A stretch of 64,000 bases of DNA from positions 11,007,373 to 11,071,372 of the forward strand of contig JAMKCF010000020.1 in the NCBI GenBank assembly GCA_023634235.1, in the 5' to 3' direction. Origin of the DNA: Pisaster brevispinus. Its lineage: Eukaryota > Echinodermata > Asteroidea > Forcipulatida > Asteriidae. The notes beneath the pieces were generated by a model. It worked only from the letters and a program-made list of their open reading frames with translations. It was not told the origin of the DNA and made no database searches. Numbering within the stretch: the first letter of the stretch is position 1; the number at the start of each line of letters is the position of its first letter. Position numbers and translations under genes: made by a program. Shown here in pieces: positions 12,540 to 23,163 of this stretch.

Positions 12540-12780
12540 CTAGGTTTACATTTGTTTTCAATATGTATGATTGTTTTAGCAAATGTAATGTTAATTCTAT
12601 ATGTACATGTTGTATTTATCGCCTCCTGATACTTAATTTGATCTCTTTTAGAGTTTGTTCTGAATTACATTTTTATGTAAAGCGCCATGGAGCATTTTTA
12701 TCATGATGGATTTTAGCTAAATAATGTATGTTATTATAATCTATGTTTAATAACAATAATAATTATTAGCATTACTATTA
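12540..12780 (+). mobile_element. Probable LINE 3' end
   Basis: The pattern 'TGTAAAGCGCCATGGAGC' followed by 'GATTTTAGCTAAATAATG' and AT-rich 'TTATTATAA..AACAATAATAAT' resembles 3' ends of CR1/L2-type elements I have seen in marine invertebrates. No coding part is attached. Confidence 0.35.
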
Positions 12781-12868
12781 GAAGATCACATTTATTTTTT
12801 CCATCACTGGGAATTTCAAATGTCTTGAATTTCTTTTAACTGTTTACAAAAGAAATACCAAATGATCA

Positions 12869-13242
12869 TTAAAAGCAGGGTATACTTTTGGTAATTGTCT
12901 AGACCAGAATCCTTACTTGGTGTATCCCAACTGCATACAATAACAAACCCTGTTATGGGCTCGATTGGTCATCGAAGCTGCAAGAAAATATTGACTGAAA
13001 AAACCCACCCTTGTTGAATAGAAATGTGTGCTTTGAGATGCATGAGAAAGGCTTCATGCCTGAAGCTTGTCGCAGATTCAAAACTTTGAGTGAAAATAAC
13101 CTCTTTCTCTAAAACTACTGTACTTCAAAGGATGTCGTTTCTAACAATGTTTTATAATATCAACAGCGCTCCATCGGTGCTCTTTCAAGTAAGTTTTTAA
13201 GGTCATTAATTTTATGAGTAATTACCAAAGGTATACCCCCGA
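12869..13242. mobile_element. MITE with GCAGGGTATACTTTTGGTAATT termini
   Basis: The left end reads AAGCAGGGTATACTTTTGGT. The right end, reversed, reads GGGGTATACCTTTGGTAATT. It is about 374 bp with no coding capacity. The terminal layout ('..GGTA..' then 'TTGGTAATTAC') is similar to the 45122-45548 family. Confidence 0.65.
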
Positions 13243-13244
13243 AT

Positions 13245-15187
13245 GGATTTACAAATACTGCAGATACAAAAATACTCTATTTTGTTCACACACACACACA
13301 CACGCACACCCAATCAGTTAAACTCTTACAAAAACGAGCATACATGATCATTCTTGTCACGTGCTCAGGTTCCGTTTAACGAAGGGTCAAAATGCACGCA
13401 ACGCTCAACTTTTGTGCGCACGCGCGCGCACTACTATTGTTTATTATAACCGGTATGTACTGACTGCGCTACGCGTAAATTAGCGCCAGGCGTGAACTTG
13501 CGTGCCACGTGTATGTTTAAATACTCCTCACCGTGTTTGGCCACGTGGTGTACTCTCGACCAATCAGAAAGGATAACCTGTCCCAATATTTATGAATAAA
13601 TATTATTTGTTGTTGGAGCTTTTCAGTGGTTGATGGAAGTTAGATCACATAATTACAATGCAGACAGATTAACATTTTGATATGTTGTTTGAACGGATTA
13701 GATTATAGGCGAAGCTGATTTACCTTTTTTAGAGATTGTGGGAGTACATAAGGAACTGGAGATTACAATTTAAACCGATTAGAACCCTGTGAGTTCTTAA
13801 GTTTTAGATTAACTCTCAGTGCCCATGGGATGTAATGTTTACTACGTTTGGAAAACGTGTCTACTTCCAATGTGGGAAGTTATACTTTTGTCGAGTCTCA
13901 TCACCCTCTATTTAGGTTGTAGAGTTTTTAAAAACAAAAACATTGAATAGTATTAGTTTTAATTGTTGGTCATTGACTTCCATTGTGTAGCAATGGGGCA
14001 AGATTTTAGCACACAGCCTATACCCATTGTTTTTCTGCATGATACAAGTTGGGTCTATTGGGTCTATGTAGCCAGCAGTGTCAATGCTGAGCCTGCTGTC
14101 TACTAATAGAACTTGTAACTTGAAATGAACGAGCAATTAATATGTTTACGGTCTACAGATTTCAGTCATGCACGCTTCAAGTCCGATATTGTTTATGCTG
14201 GACAAAAGACTGACAAGCAGATGGGATCTTCCACTCACGTTTCACCCATCTTAAATCATCATTAGCTGTTAGCATCCTTTGTTGTTGATTGTTTGATATA
14301 ATTAGAGAAATTAAGGTCTGGGATGTTGAACCTGTCATAAAACAGCTTTCACAAAACTTATCACACAGTTTGTTTGGGTTTTTTAGAAGTCAGAGTGAAC
14401 ATCTCTCAAAAAAATTACCACACAATTTCTTTGGGTTTCCTAAAAGTCGGTGTGATTGCAAAACAGCTTTCAAAAACTGACCATGCACAAATTCTTTGGG
14501 TTTATCAGTGTGGACGCAAAAACAGCTTTCAAAAAGTTACCACATAGTATCTTTGGGTTTCTTAGAACGTTAAACGCAAAAACAGCATGAGAAACTTACC
14601 TCACATTTTGTTTGGGCTTCTTAAGTCAGTGTGAATACAGGCAGTTGCTCATTCCTCACGCGTACTTGCCAAAGGACTGTAAAAAATACAAGACAAAAGA
14701 ACTCGGTTAAGCTAGTGCCCAAATTTTCGTGCTGTCCATGCTGGATACCAAACAACTTAAAAAAAAAAACTTTTAGCCGATAGAAAATAATTACATATTT
14801 ATATGGTGGGTAATCTTGAATTAGCTTAGGGTCGATTGTATCACTTTAAGAAAAGATTCAAAATAACAGCGTGTGTCAGTTGACATTGTTTATATAGACT
14901 TCAAACCACGAATCATTTGGCGCTGATTACTTCGAGATGTGATGTGCTATGGAAGTATATTTTCATAATCATTTCTGTTGACGTATGTTAATTGTAGTGT
15001 AAAAGACAAACTTGATGAACAGTTTGGAATGTTCTAACCTTAACAAGACGTCCACTCTTATTGGGGACCGTTACCACTTCCAAATGTCATGGCGCTGCTA
15101 ACCGCGGAATAGTGCGCTGACGACCAATAGAATTGAGCGCTTTACGGCTATGGTGCCAAAAGAGCAAAATCACGCGGTAAGTAGCGC
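13245..15187. other. Upstream region of receptor gene 1, no other gene seen
   Basis: It contains a (CA)n tract at about 13287-13309 and a series of diverged ~70-bp direct repeats (about 14330-14640) with the recurring phrases 'AAACAGCTTTCA', 'CTTTGGGTTT', 'TCAGTGTGA'. No coding sequence is recognised. Confidence 0.45.
14330..14640 (+). repeat. Diverged ~70-bp tandem repeats
   Basis: About four or five units carry 'AAAACAGCTTTCA.AAA' and 'TTTGGGTTTCTTAGAA' at roughly 60-70 bp spacing. They are degenerate, so unit borders are approximate. Confidence 0.6.
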
Positions 15188-15231
15188 TATATAACTAGGC
15201 CCAGTTCTTCCGAACTTCAGATGACTTTTGA
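15188..15231 (+). promoter_or_regulatory. Candidate core promoter of receptor gene 1
   Basis: TATATAA at 15188-15194 lies about 30 bp upstream of a TCAG initiator-like site (15217-15220). A transcript from here would have a ~720-nt leader before the receptor ATG at 15944, with a short upstream frame from the ATG at 15238 (8 codons). This rests on spacing alone; an unseen 5' exon could place the promoter elsewhere. Confidence 0.25.
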
Positions 15232-15943
15232 TTCAAGATGAAGAAAGAGCTTCTTTTTTCGTAAATTGGTCAGAGTAATGTCCCTAAGGTATTAACCAAA
15301 TGTCTGCTGGTTATCAAGTTAATCACATTACATTATTGCTTAGCAGAAACAGGTTGCCAGCCAAAGTGCCATGATCATTGAGCTTAAAGTTGTCGTTTGT
15401 GATCGGGTCACCTGCGAATTTTTCCTTTAGCTTAAATTTGGCCGAGCATCAATTTCTGCTGAACAGCATTTTGAGTCACTGCAGACATATCAATTTCATT
15501 TTTGTTCCCACAATGTTTTCTGCTAATCACGCTTCCCGAGCTTAGCAGATTTGTTTCATTTGTTTCATGTGGATTACGGTGGAAAAGACCAAATTAAAGA
15601 CTTTTTCCTCGCTATTTTTTTTTACGCTGACTTTTTACTGTCGACCCTTTCACAGATTCAGCGACGGCCGTAAATGGGCAACAGTGAAGTGATGGCGCCG
15701 ACTGCGATGACAAACTCTTGTTAGGATGGACAGCTGGTAGAATTCTCGCGCCAGAAATTTCTACAGATACGTGATAAACATACCACTTGTACGTCAGTTC
15801 GGGCCGTTTTCGTGCGTCCAATATTGTCTCAACTTGTGAACGCTTGATCGAATCCAGAAACTGGAGAGGGACTTTTAAGTTTCGTTTTACCATTCATTGA
15901 GAAAAGATTCTACTTGAAGCAGAACTTTGGACACGTTTAAAGG

Positions 15944-16611
15944 ATGATGGAGGAGAGTTTCGATTTCAACTATACAACCGGCGACGATGACAAAGAACTG
16001 GGTCAGCTTCAAGTTGTCCTTAAGATTGCAGTGCCGACCTTTGTCGCCACTCTTTTGTGTTTAGGATTAATCGGAAACATCTGTATGATGTACGCCATTT
16101 TGGGAACTAAACACATGAGAACTGCACCAAATATCCTCATCTTTAATCTCGCGCTTGGTGATTTGCTCTATATCATTATCCCCACACCGATCTACATTGA
16201 GCATGAGATTAACCCTGAATCGAATTTATCATTATCTGCTTGTAAACTCAAAGCCTACCTTGGTTTTGTTGGGCAGTACGCGAGCATTTTTGCTCTTGTG
16301 GCGTTAAGCCGGGAGCGCTTCACTGCCATCGTACGGGGAATGGAGGCGCGTCGACAGGGGAGGCACTCGTTTATGTCTAGCAGTCTGTGTGTTGTCATTA
16401 TCGTATGGCTGGCAGCCATTTTGTTCCCGACCCCAACTCTGTATTTTGCGAATGTCAATAACGACAAACAGTGTCGGTCGACGTCGGAAAATGTCGAAGT
16501 GGCGATTTTTTACGAATACTTCCGAGGCTTGATTGGCTACGTCATTCCACTGGTCACAGTTTGGTTCTATTATCTGAGAATAGCAGTTTCACTCTACAAG
16601 AGTACGAAGAA
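15944..16611 (+). CDS. Receptor gene 1, exon 1: class A GPCR, TM1-TM5
   Basis: This exon codes residues 1-222 plus two bases of codon 223. The complete protein is 360 residues with exon 2. It is a rhodopsin-family plasma-membrane receptor, predicted to bind an extracellular ligand (probably a peptide) and signal through G proteins. Visible landmarks: N-glycosylation sequon NYT at 9-11; TM1 with G44-N45; TM2 LALGD with D73; C100 at the start of TM3, matching C177 in loop 2 for the usual disulfide; E124-R125-F126 in place of DRY; W155 in TM4; P202 in TM5. The closest group by feel is bombesin/endothelin/CCHamide-type peptide receptors, because the TM7 motif has the same spacing; this is inference. 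The start is the first of two adjacent ATGs. The exon ends AAGAA|GTAAGT, phase 2. Reading on would stop after one codon. Confidence 0.93.
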
Positions 16612-16794
16612 GTAAGTAAACTCAAGTTCCATACCTCAAGATATAATTACTTGTCTTCAGTAACTCCATTCTCCTTAATAATCATCTCAATATCAAACAT
16701 CAATAAAACTTGAGAGAATAGAATTAGCTATAAGTGTAAACTGCTTACCAACCAAAAGGACCTTTGGTGTAAAAGGAAAAAAAATATATTGGCC

Positions 16795-16890
16795 TCACTC
16801 TCCGACCCGTGCACCCTGGAGGGCTAAAAGAGAAAGACTCTGCTTGGGTCGAAACGTCAAGCCATTATATATTTTTTGAAAATAAAACTA
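16795..16890 (+). mobile_element. Repeat with GGGTCGAAACGTCAAGCC motif
   Basis: 'GACTCTGCTTGGGTCGAAAC' then 'GTCAAGCCATTATATATTTT' resembles ends of Penelope-like or related retroelements in marine animals. Assignment is from memory of the motif only. Confidence 0.3.
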
Positions 16891-16904
16891 GTAATACTGG
16901 GTTC

Positions 16905-17165
16905 TTGTATAGCGCACCTAGTAGATGAAGGGGTTTTCAACACTATTATCTCTGTTCATCAGACATAATTATTTAAACCATTCCTCAAACTTTCTCAACT
17001 TCCAAGGGACCATACAACCACAATCTGCTTAAAATAGGTTGTTAATCAAACACAACACCTGGGTTCAGAGAAGCAGTTTATGGTGAAGTGACTTGCACAA
17101 TACCACAGTTGTCATGACCGGGATTCCAACCCACACTCCGAATGACTAGGCCAGCAGAGCTTGAT
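16905..17165 (+). repeat. Interspersed repeat in the intron
   Basis: It starts with 'TTCTTGTATAGCGCACCTAG' and contains 'GAAGTGACTTGCACAATACC' and 'GTCATGACCGGGATTCCAAC'. It resembles a repeat common in marine deuterostome genomes. No second copy lies in this window, so identity is uncertain. Confidence 0.35.
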
Positions 17166-17167
17166 GT

Positions 17168-17355
17168 TCTACACTCTGAAACTCTCAGGTCCGAATTGGT
17201 CCGGATTCCGAGTCCTGGAAAGGGGAGTTTTAACTCGGATTTGCGTCAATTTAACCCGTTTCTGGGTCATTTTGCAATAGACTCCAGGTCATACTGACCC
17301 AGAAATCGATCAGCCCCCGACGCGATTCTGATCCAGACGCTCTGTGGAGTGTAGA
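17168..17355. mobile_element. GACCC-family MITE, copy 1
   Basis: The termini TCTACACTC and GAGTGTAGA are perfect 9-bp inverted ends. The interior carries scattered GGTCC/GACCC words such as 'GGTCATACTGACCCAGAAAT'. It has no coding capacity and lies in the receptor gene 1 intron. Relatives lie at 18490, 46074, 52930, 56041, 58280 and 63565. Confidence 0.7.
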
Positions 17356-17818
17356 TCACACACCACATGCACCACTCATCACGCACGGCAAAACTCAAAG
17401 CTTTGTCAGATATATACCAGGGAAAAAAATGACAAGATGTAAAAAAATGTACGAGTAAAAAATGCCATAACTAATCATTAATCCATGACAGTTAACTGTT
17501 TATTTGGTAGGTCAAAATATACGAACCCATACAGGGATTAGGATTTCAGACCAAATCCAAGTTTGTATGTAGCCTCCAAGTTCAATCAGAAAGAAAAGAA
17601 ACAGTGTGTGAAACAGACACCTTCTGTCGTTTTGGTTCTGTTTAGTTGGTCTTTCCTCTGGTACCCTACCTCTGAGCCAACTTTGTACACCTCTTGTCAC
17701 AAAAACTGGACAACAGACAGTCATACACCTCTCCAACGAATTTCGAATAAATCCTCGATCTCCATAGATTTAGACTTTTTACATGTATATTTGTTGTTCG
17801 CTTTCCACTTTCGAACAG

Positions 17819-18233
17819 ATTTCAAAACGACTTCCGGACGAACTCTGCCATGACTCGCCAAGTGTGGGCTCGAAAGCGCCTGGCTGCCTCGGTGCTCGTC
17901 ATCACCATCTTCTTCGCCGTTTGCTGGTTCCCGTACTTCTTTTATAGCATTTGGATCCTATCCGCCAGTGATGCTGTACTATACTCAACATCCCTAACAG
18001 CAACAGACTACCTGAGATATGCAGGAGTTGTCATGCCCGTCGTCAACACGTGTCTGGATCCCTGGCTTCTTTTCGTCATTAGCTCAAAACACAGGGCTGG
18101 TTTAGTCGGGTGCTTTAAATGTTTGGGGCAGCGCGCTCAATATGACGCAAGGCGTTCTCTTGACAGGGGCGTCTTCTATCACACAACGAATAATGGCAAA
18201 GAAGTGATGCAAAACTTAGCCGACTTAAAGTAA
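17819..18233 (+). CDS. Receptor gene 1, exon 2: TM6, TM7 and C-terminal tail
   Basis: The exon begins after TTCGAACAG; its first base completes codon 223, and it codes residues 224-360. A basic run 'ARKRLAAS' (240-247) precedes TM6, which carries C258-W259-F260-P261. TM7 carries N299-T300-C301-L302-D303-P304-W305-L306-L307-F308. The usual NPxxY is thus DPxxL with F next to it, aligning with the NPxxLY form of bombesin and endothelin receptors as I recall them. C321 and C324 in the tail are candidate palmitoylation sites. The tail ends ..NLADLK. The ATG at 17850 is internal, not a start: upstream residues FQNDF..SA are conserved in the paralogue exon. Confidence 0.92.
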
Positions 18234-18423
18234 AAGTTACTCCGAAGTAGACTTGTGCAGTAAGCAAAAGCAAAATTTGGCTAATTGAATGAATGTGGTT
18301 ACCTTTTACATCCGGTTAGAAAAACGCCACACGTTCCGCGATCCACATGTCTGAAGATCTGAAGATCTAATGGAAGTAGAAAGGAAAAAAGTTTCTGGGA
18401 TGAAAACCCCCAAACAAACGTGC

Positions 18424-18429
18424 AATAAA
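18424..18429 (+). terminator. Candidate poly(A) signal of receptor gene 1
   Basis: AATAAA lies 191 bp after the stop codon and is the first canonical hexamer downstream. Cleavage 10-30 bp beyond would give a ~220-nt 3' UTR. Confidence 0.5.
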
Positions 18430-18489
18430 TTGGGACTCTATAGAAACAAAAAACAAGATGGAGTTAGGATTTTACTTCTTGGTCAGAAT

Positions 18490-18670
18490 GTGAGACTCGG
18501 TTCCGGGTCCCGTTGGACCTGACGCATATCTGGGTCATTATGACCCGGAACCTTTGTCAATGACCGAGTAATGGGTGAAACTGACGCAGAGTCGGACTTA
18601 AAATCCCTATTTTAACACATCTCCGGCTCAACCCGGCCCGGAATCGGGTCAGGACTCCAGGGACCCGGGC
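18490..18670. mobile_element. GACCC-family element, copy 2
   Basis: It contains 'GGTTCCGGGTCCCGTTGGAC', 'GGGTCATTATGACCCGGAA' and ends 'CGGGTCAGGACTCCAGGGAC'. It lacks clear GAGTGTA ends, so the termini are diverged or lost. It lies just past the likely end of receptor gene 1. Confidence 0.6.
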
Positions 18671-18945
18671 TCGATTCATCTTAAGATGAGTTGTCAATAT
18701 CGGCATAGTGATTTGCATTGTGACACTACACTTTGCTAAGCAATTTAAGAATGATTTGCAGTTAAGATAAATCTTATAGCTCTTTGTGAAACTGACCCCC
18801 GGACTCTAAATTCTGAACCGGGTGTGTGTAGAGTGTATAGAGGGAGGGGAGGTCTAGTTATGCAAATTAAAGAAGTTTCACAGTGAGATACACGAAAGCA
18901 GATACAATCATATTTGCTACCAATAGTTATTCCTGTGTTCTGCAC
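18671..18945. other. Intergenic, no gene seen
   Basis: No feature recognised. Confidence 0.4.
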
Positions 18946-18949
18946 GGCC

Positions 18950-19066
18950 TGTTTTGGAACCCTGTTTTGGGGACCCCTTTTGTTCCCACGTACAGTGCTC
19001 GCGCGAAGAAAAACAAACCCACGCACTTTTAAAGGGAATAAACGCGAGACTTGCACAGGCGCATGC
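18950..19066 (+). mobile_element. Partial copy of the CTCGCGCG hairpin element
   Basis: It has 'TTCCCACGTACAGTGCTCGC', 'AACAAACCCACGCACTTTTAA' and the right end 'CGCGAGACTTGCAC', in the order seen at 35982-36129. The left TIR is altered. Confidence 0.55.
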
Positions 19067-19149
19067 GTTGATGGTCTTTAGTTGGGGGAAGATCAGGGTG
19101 GGGGTTGTATTTCTAAATCTGATATTTCAATATCTGTTTGTGTTGAATC

Positions 19150-19235
19150 CTTTTTTTTTGGGGGGGGGGTGTTTGTTTGTTCGTTTGTTTGTTTTTGGGG
19201 GTGTTGGGGTGTTTGTTTGTTTGTTTGTTTTACTT
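19150..19235 (+). repeat. GTTT-rich simple repeat
   Basis: Two (GTTT)n runs are separated by 'TTGGGGGTGTTGGGGTG'. A reverse-complement counterpart, (AAAC)n around 'CACCCCAACACCCCAAC', sits at 19643-19708. Confidence 0.85.
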
Positions 19236-19642
19236 TATTTTAAATCATGCCTTCATCCTTTCTTCAATTAGTGTGAATGGTTGGGAGTGGCGGGGGTCTT
19301 TTTTGTGCCATTTCGTCCTCCAGTTTCGTAGTGTGCCCGGGGAAAAGGATTGAGAGCTTCACGCTCTTCTTCCAGGCACGGCGAAGTATTTTGTCCTAAA
19401 AGTCACAGTAATAAAATGGCTCCTGACAAAGAAATGTTGCATTGTTACATATTTATAACATTTGTAATTGTTCTTCCTTTACTGACTTATGAATGGCAGA
19501 AAACAGTTTGAATTATTTTGTTTTCCTCTCCTTTTGCCAAAGTGTTATCAATGTTTGTAAATTATAAGCTGTACTGAATATATCACCCTCGTTACAGATG
19601 GTTTGAAATGATCGACTGATCGATTGATTGATTGATTTTGAA

Positions 19643-19708
19643 TAACAAACAAACAAACACCCCAACACCCCAACAAACAAACAAACAAACAAACAAACAA
19701 ACAAACAA
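19643..19708 (+). repeat. AAAC-rich simple repeat, inverted partner of 19150-19235
   Basis: (CAAA)n flanks 'CACCCCAACACCCCAAC' and forms an imperfect inverted repeat with the GTTT tract ~450 bp upstream, including the G-rich insert. The pair could be the arms of one foldback element. Confidence 0.8.
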
Positions 19709-20063
19709 TAAAATCAATAAATCATTAGTGTGTAACAGGTATGATCCAGATGTGATGTACATTTTATCAATGATTCGAAAAAAATTCCATTCAATTTGTA
19801 TGCACTGTGTGTATTAATATTCCAATGTGATTGAAATGTATAATACGCTCGTGTCTGAACCAAGCGACTACGGCTATGGCTAATGGCTGCAACGCAGCGA
19901 CAGTGTTGAAGAATAGGACTTGTTTCCGTTCTGATCATAGCCACAGCAAAGTCCATCCATTCGAACACGGACTACACGATTTGACTTGACAAGTTTATCA
20001 TCAACTTCCATGCAAGCATCTCTTATACAGCTACTTGAAACAGCAAATATTAACAAAGTCAAT

Positions 20064-20222
20064 TTTTTCCATACAACTGAGGATTTGGTCCGAATGTCCA
20101 TTTCCATCCACTTTCATTGGTCGAAAATTACAGATCGAAATAACATGTTACTGAAAAAGCTTCTTTACAAGTGATGGATGGAAATGGATGTTCTACCCAA
20201 ATCCTAAGTTTTATGGAAACAA
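20064..20222. repeat. Inverted repeat / small foldback element
   Basis: The left arm 'TTTTTCCATACAACTGAGGA' continues through 'TCCATTTCCATCCACTT'. The right arm, reversed, reads 'GTTTCCATAAAACTTAGGAT' and ends with the same 'TCCATTTCCATCC'. Arms are about 50 bp with mismatches and a ~55-bp loop. Confidence 0.7.
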
Positions 20223-20224
20223 TT

Positions 20225-21345
20225 GAGTTCACATGAGTTCACTTTGGTAATTTTTGCTGTTTTGAGCAAATTTTTGTTTTTTTTGACAGGAATGCTATTT
20301 AAACTTGTTTATAATGTATTTGTTTGTCATTTAAATAAAACTTTGATATTTGTACACTTCTGAATTTTTCGTAGTTATCGAAAAAAAAGTTGGCACCAAT
20401 CTCAAGTTTTTGAACAATAACTAGAAACACTTCTGCCGTTGACGGCTTGCTTCAGAGGGACAACACTTTGGCGTCATGCGTGGGATGTTGCTTTATTAGA
20501 CCTCCTTGCTTCAGTTACACATTGCGTATATTCACAAGTGGGTCAAAGTTTGTGAGCAATGGGCGTGGCTAACTGGAATTACGTCACACTGACGAACAGG
20601 ATAATGTGTGATAAAAACATGCCGAATCGGGTATTAAACAATTATAAAGAACAAATTCACCTGACGTCATAGCACGATGAATCTTGGCTGTGCAATTTTT
20701 CGGGAGTCGAATTCCCCATGTGTTACTGTTCATCAGTGCAAAGCGCACCCAATTTAGACTTGCTACGTGTTTGTAGACCTTTCCATTGTTGATAAACAAA
20801 CCGCGCTGGTTGGCATGGACGGCCGAATGTTAGCAAAACATTCGATCGCGTTAACAGATGTTGTGACCCAATTCAATATTTCTGCAAACTTTAATTTTGA
20901 AACAAATTACATCCCATGATTAGTTGCTTTGTTATCAAGAAATTCAACACTACGTTTTGAGTATTATCTGTTTTTGCTTTGCATTTGTGGCTGTTCATAG
21001 TTCTCCGACCTTGGTTGGCGAAAATTCGGGCTGTGACGTCGCGGTAGAAAGGTCTACACCAGCATTTTGATTCCCGGAATGGCAGACCATGTAAAGTACC
21101 TCACGTGACGTCAGTGAATGGAGTCTAACTTGACATAAACAGTTGTCATGGCACAGTTGCCTGGTTTTCCTCCAATTCTAATCGATAGAGTATCTCTCTG
21201 GTATGCAACAACGAATCAAATGTCAAATGTCGAGGTCCACGTCCAACAGCCACCGTGTCGGGGGTCGCAATCTGGTCACAGCTGGCCAGCAGACGAACGA
21301 AGCCACCTTCCAGTTCTCTCTTTGGTTGTGTGTGCTTTGCAGTCT
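20225..21345. other. Intergenic, no gene seen
   Basis: No coding or repeat structure recognised. The frame at 21148-21372 runs into the adjacent hairpin element and is not supported. Confidence 0.4.
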
Positions 21346-22047
21346 GGGCCCAATTTAACAGAGCTGCTTTAAACAGAAAGTTTAGCTTGACGACTTCCTG
21401 CTAAGCAAAAATGAGCAGGATATCAGTCACAAATGAAACATGTGAAATGGTATTTTGGTCGGTAACCTTATTCTACTAAGCATAATTTTGTTGTGATAGC
21501 CACTTTTTGACACTATCGCTCACTTATTGAGTAACAGTTTTAAATTAAAAAGTCGGTACTCCGCCATTTTTTTGTCAAAAATCTAAAATATTCCAAGTTC
21601 TACAACTGCACCTAGCCAAATAGCATGCCAAATGTCTTGTCACTATCTGGGGTTTGTTTTTCACTAACACAATCCAACAATGACCGGCTCTCCAAGAATT
21701 CCCATAGGAGTTGCACAGCAATTACTCAGCCTTGCTTAGTTGTGTAAACAAAGGGTGTTGTTATTCAAAGAAATGGTTGATTAAGCAGAAAGAGACATAG
21801 GCTCATCTCAAAATACAACTTTGCTTGAATTGATTTTATTTAATCAACAGGGTCTACGGGCCTATATCTAATGCTTTGGGTGATTTAAAAGTGATTGGGT
21901 GATTTAAAAGTGATTTGGTTCTTCACAGAAATGTATTACACGCTAAAATCAAACTGTTACTCAAAAAGTAGGGCAGGGTGAAATGGTGTGATTTTTTGTT
22001 GTTGTTGATGGTGTCACGCAGAATTAAGCAGCTTTGTGAAATCGGCC
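21346..22047. mobile_element. GGGCCCAATTT element probably split by a second element
   Basis: The left end GGGCCCAATTTAACAGAGCT and body to about 21512 match the family at 26114. A candidate right end, 'AATTAAGCAGCTTTGTGAAA', lies at 22023-22044. Between them, 'TTGAGTAACAGTTTTAA' (21535) and the reverse of 'CAAACTGTTACTCAAAAAG' (about 21950-21968) form inverted ends about 480 bp apart, suggesting a nested insertion. Confidence 0.45.
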
Positions 22048-23160
22048 GGTTGTGAAATCGGAAGGTTTAAATCAGCCGGTATACTTCAGGAGGTGACCGT
22101 CATTAATATTTTACTAATGAAACCGGCATGATTCAAATTAATATCCAACCCTTTTTCGGTGAATATACTTATCACCATTATATTAACATTGCAGACGGGG
22201 TACATGAAAACATTTGCACAATAAGGTCAAGAGACCGAAATTCCCAATGTTCAAATTTACGTGTGAGACTTGCAGGCCTACCGTACTGTCCTTTTTGCGT
22301 ATTTTAGTATTTACACACTGTTCTTTACTGTAGAGGTAAAAACAACAAGCCTCTTCCGTATGACGTCACGAGCTCAAACAGCGCCCTCACTGAGGTTTAA
22401 GGAAGAACTCTCATTGGCTGAGAGTTGTGCGTTTCCACTGTGTTTGGCAGCCAAAAGAAGGGATTAGTTCAACGCAACATAATACAAGTATATTCGTAGG
22501 AAAGTGCGTTTGCACAACATTTGGAAGATTCCAATTAAAATGTGCACAGGTTTGCATTTAACTTACATGATATAAATAAGGCCATGGTGGAAAAAGTTCC
22601 CGGGAAATAGTTTAGGACAGAGCGTAAACATTCACAGGTTTGTTAATTCATATTTATGTTGGGTGGCACAAAGTGTGTATGCCGCTAGTATACAGCAAGT
22701 ACCGATGTTGTCCGCGTACTTCATATATGCTTAATTGTGAATATCAATTAACGAACACATTTTATTTGATTATTACTACTTATGTATCAACAATAAAAAG
22801 ACAACTACAACGTTGATTAAGATTGATTTGAATCAATGTGTTGATGACTTTATTTGGAATTTCGCTTTACCCAAAACACACTTCACACTAATATATAATT
22901 TTAAAACACAATGTATTGGCACAACGCCACATTTTTCATATATTTAAAATCTTCAGTCAATCAATTATATATTGTGTGTCTTTTATTGTTAATTTGATAA
23001 ATGTAACATTTTAAAACAAAATTGAGAATATACAAGTCTAAAATAAACATACACAGTTCTTTTTCTACAAATGTCATACTTGGCAACACGTGCAATAAAA
23101 AAACCAACAAATTTAAAAACATTATTTGAATGTATACTTTTATTCCACAACAACTAGAGG
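22048..23160. other. Intergenic, no gene seen
   Basis: AT-rich, without recognisable coding sequence. The short frame at 22270-22467 has no domain. Confidence 0.4.
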
Positions 23161-23163
23161 TAG

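Larger units (their letters stand above)
16612..17818 (+). other. Intron of receptor gene 1 (1207 bp)
   Basis: The donor is GTAAGT and the acceptor TTCGAACAG. The phase-2 junction restores the frame and matches the paralogue at 28787-30100, where the intron is only 237 bp. The extra length is largely repeats: a 'GGTCGAAACGTCAAGCC' repeat at about 16795-16890, another interspersed repeat at about 16905-17165, and a GACCC-family element at 17168-17355. Confidence 0.85.

Noticed and set aside
17850..18233. Independent short gene starting at ATG 17850
   Set aside because: It is the downstream exon of receptor gene 1; the codons before the ATG are conserved in gene 2 and follow a good splice acceptor.
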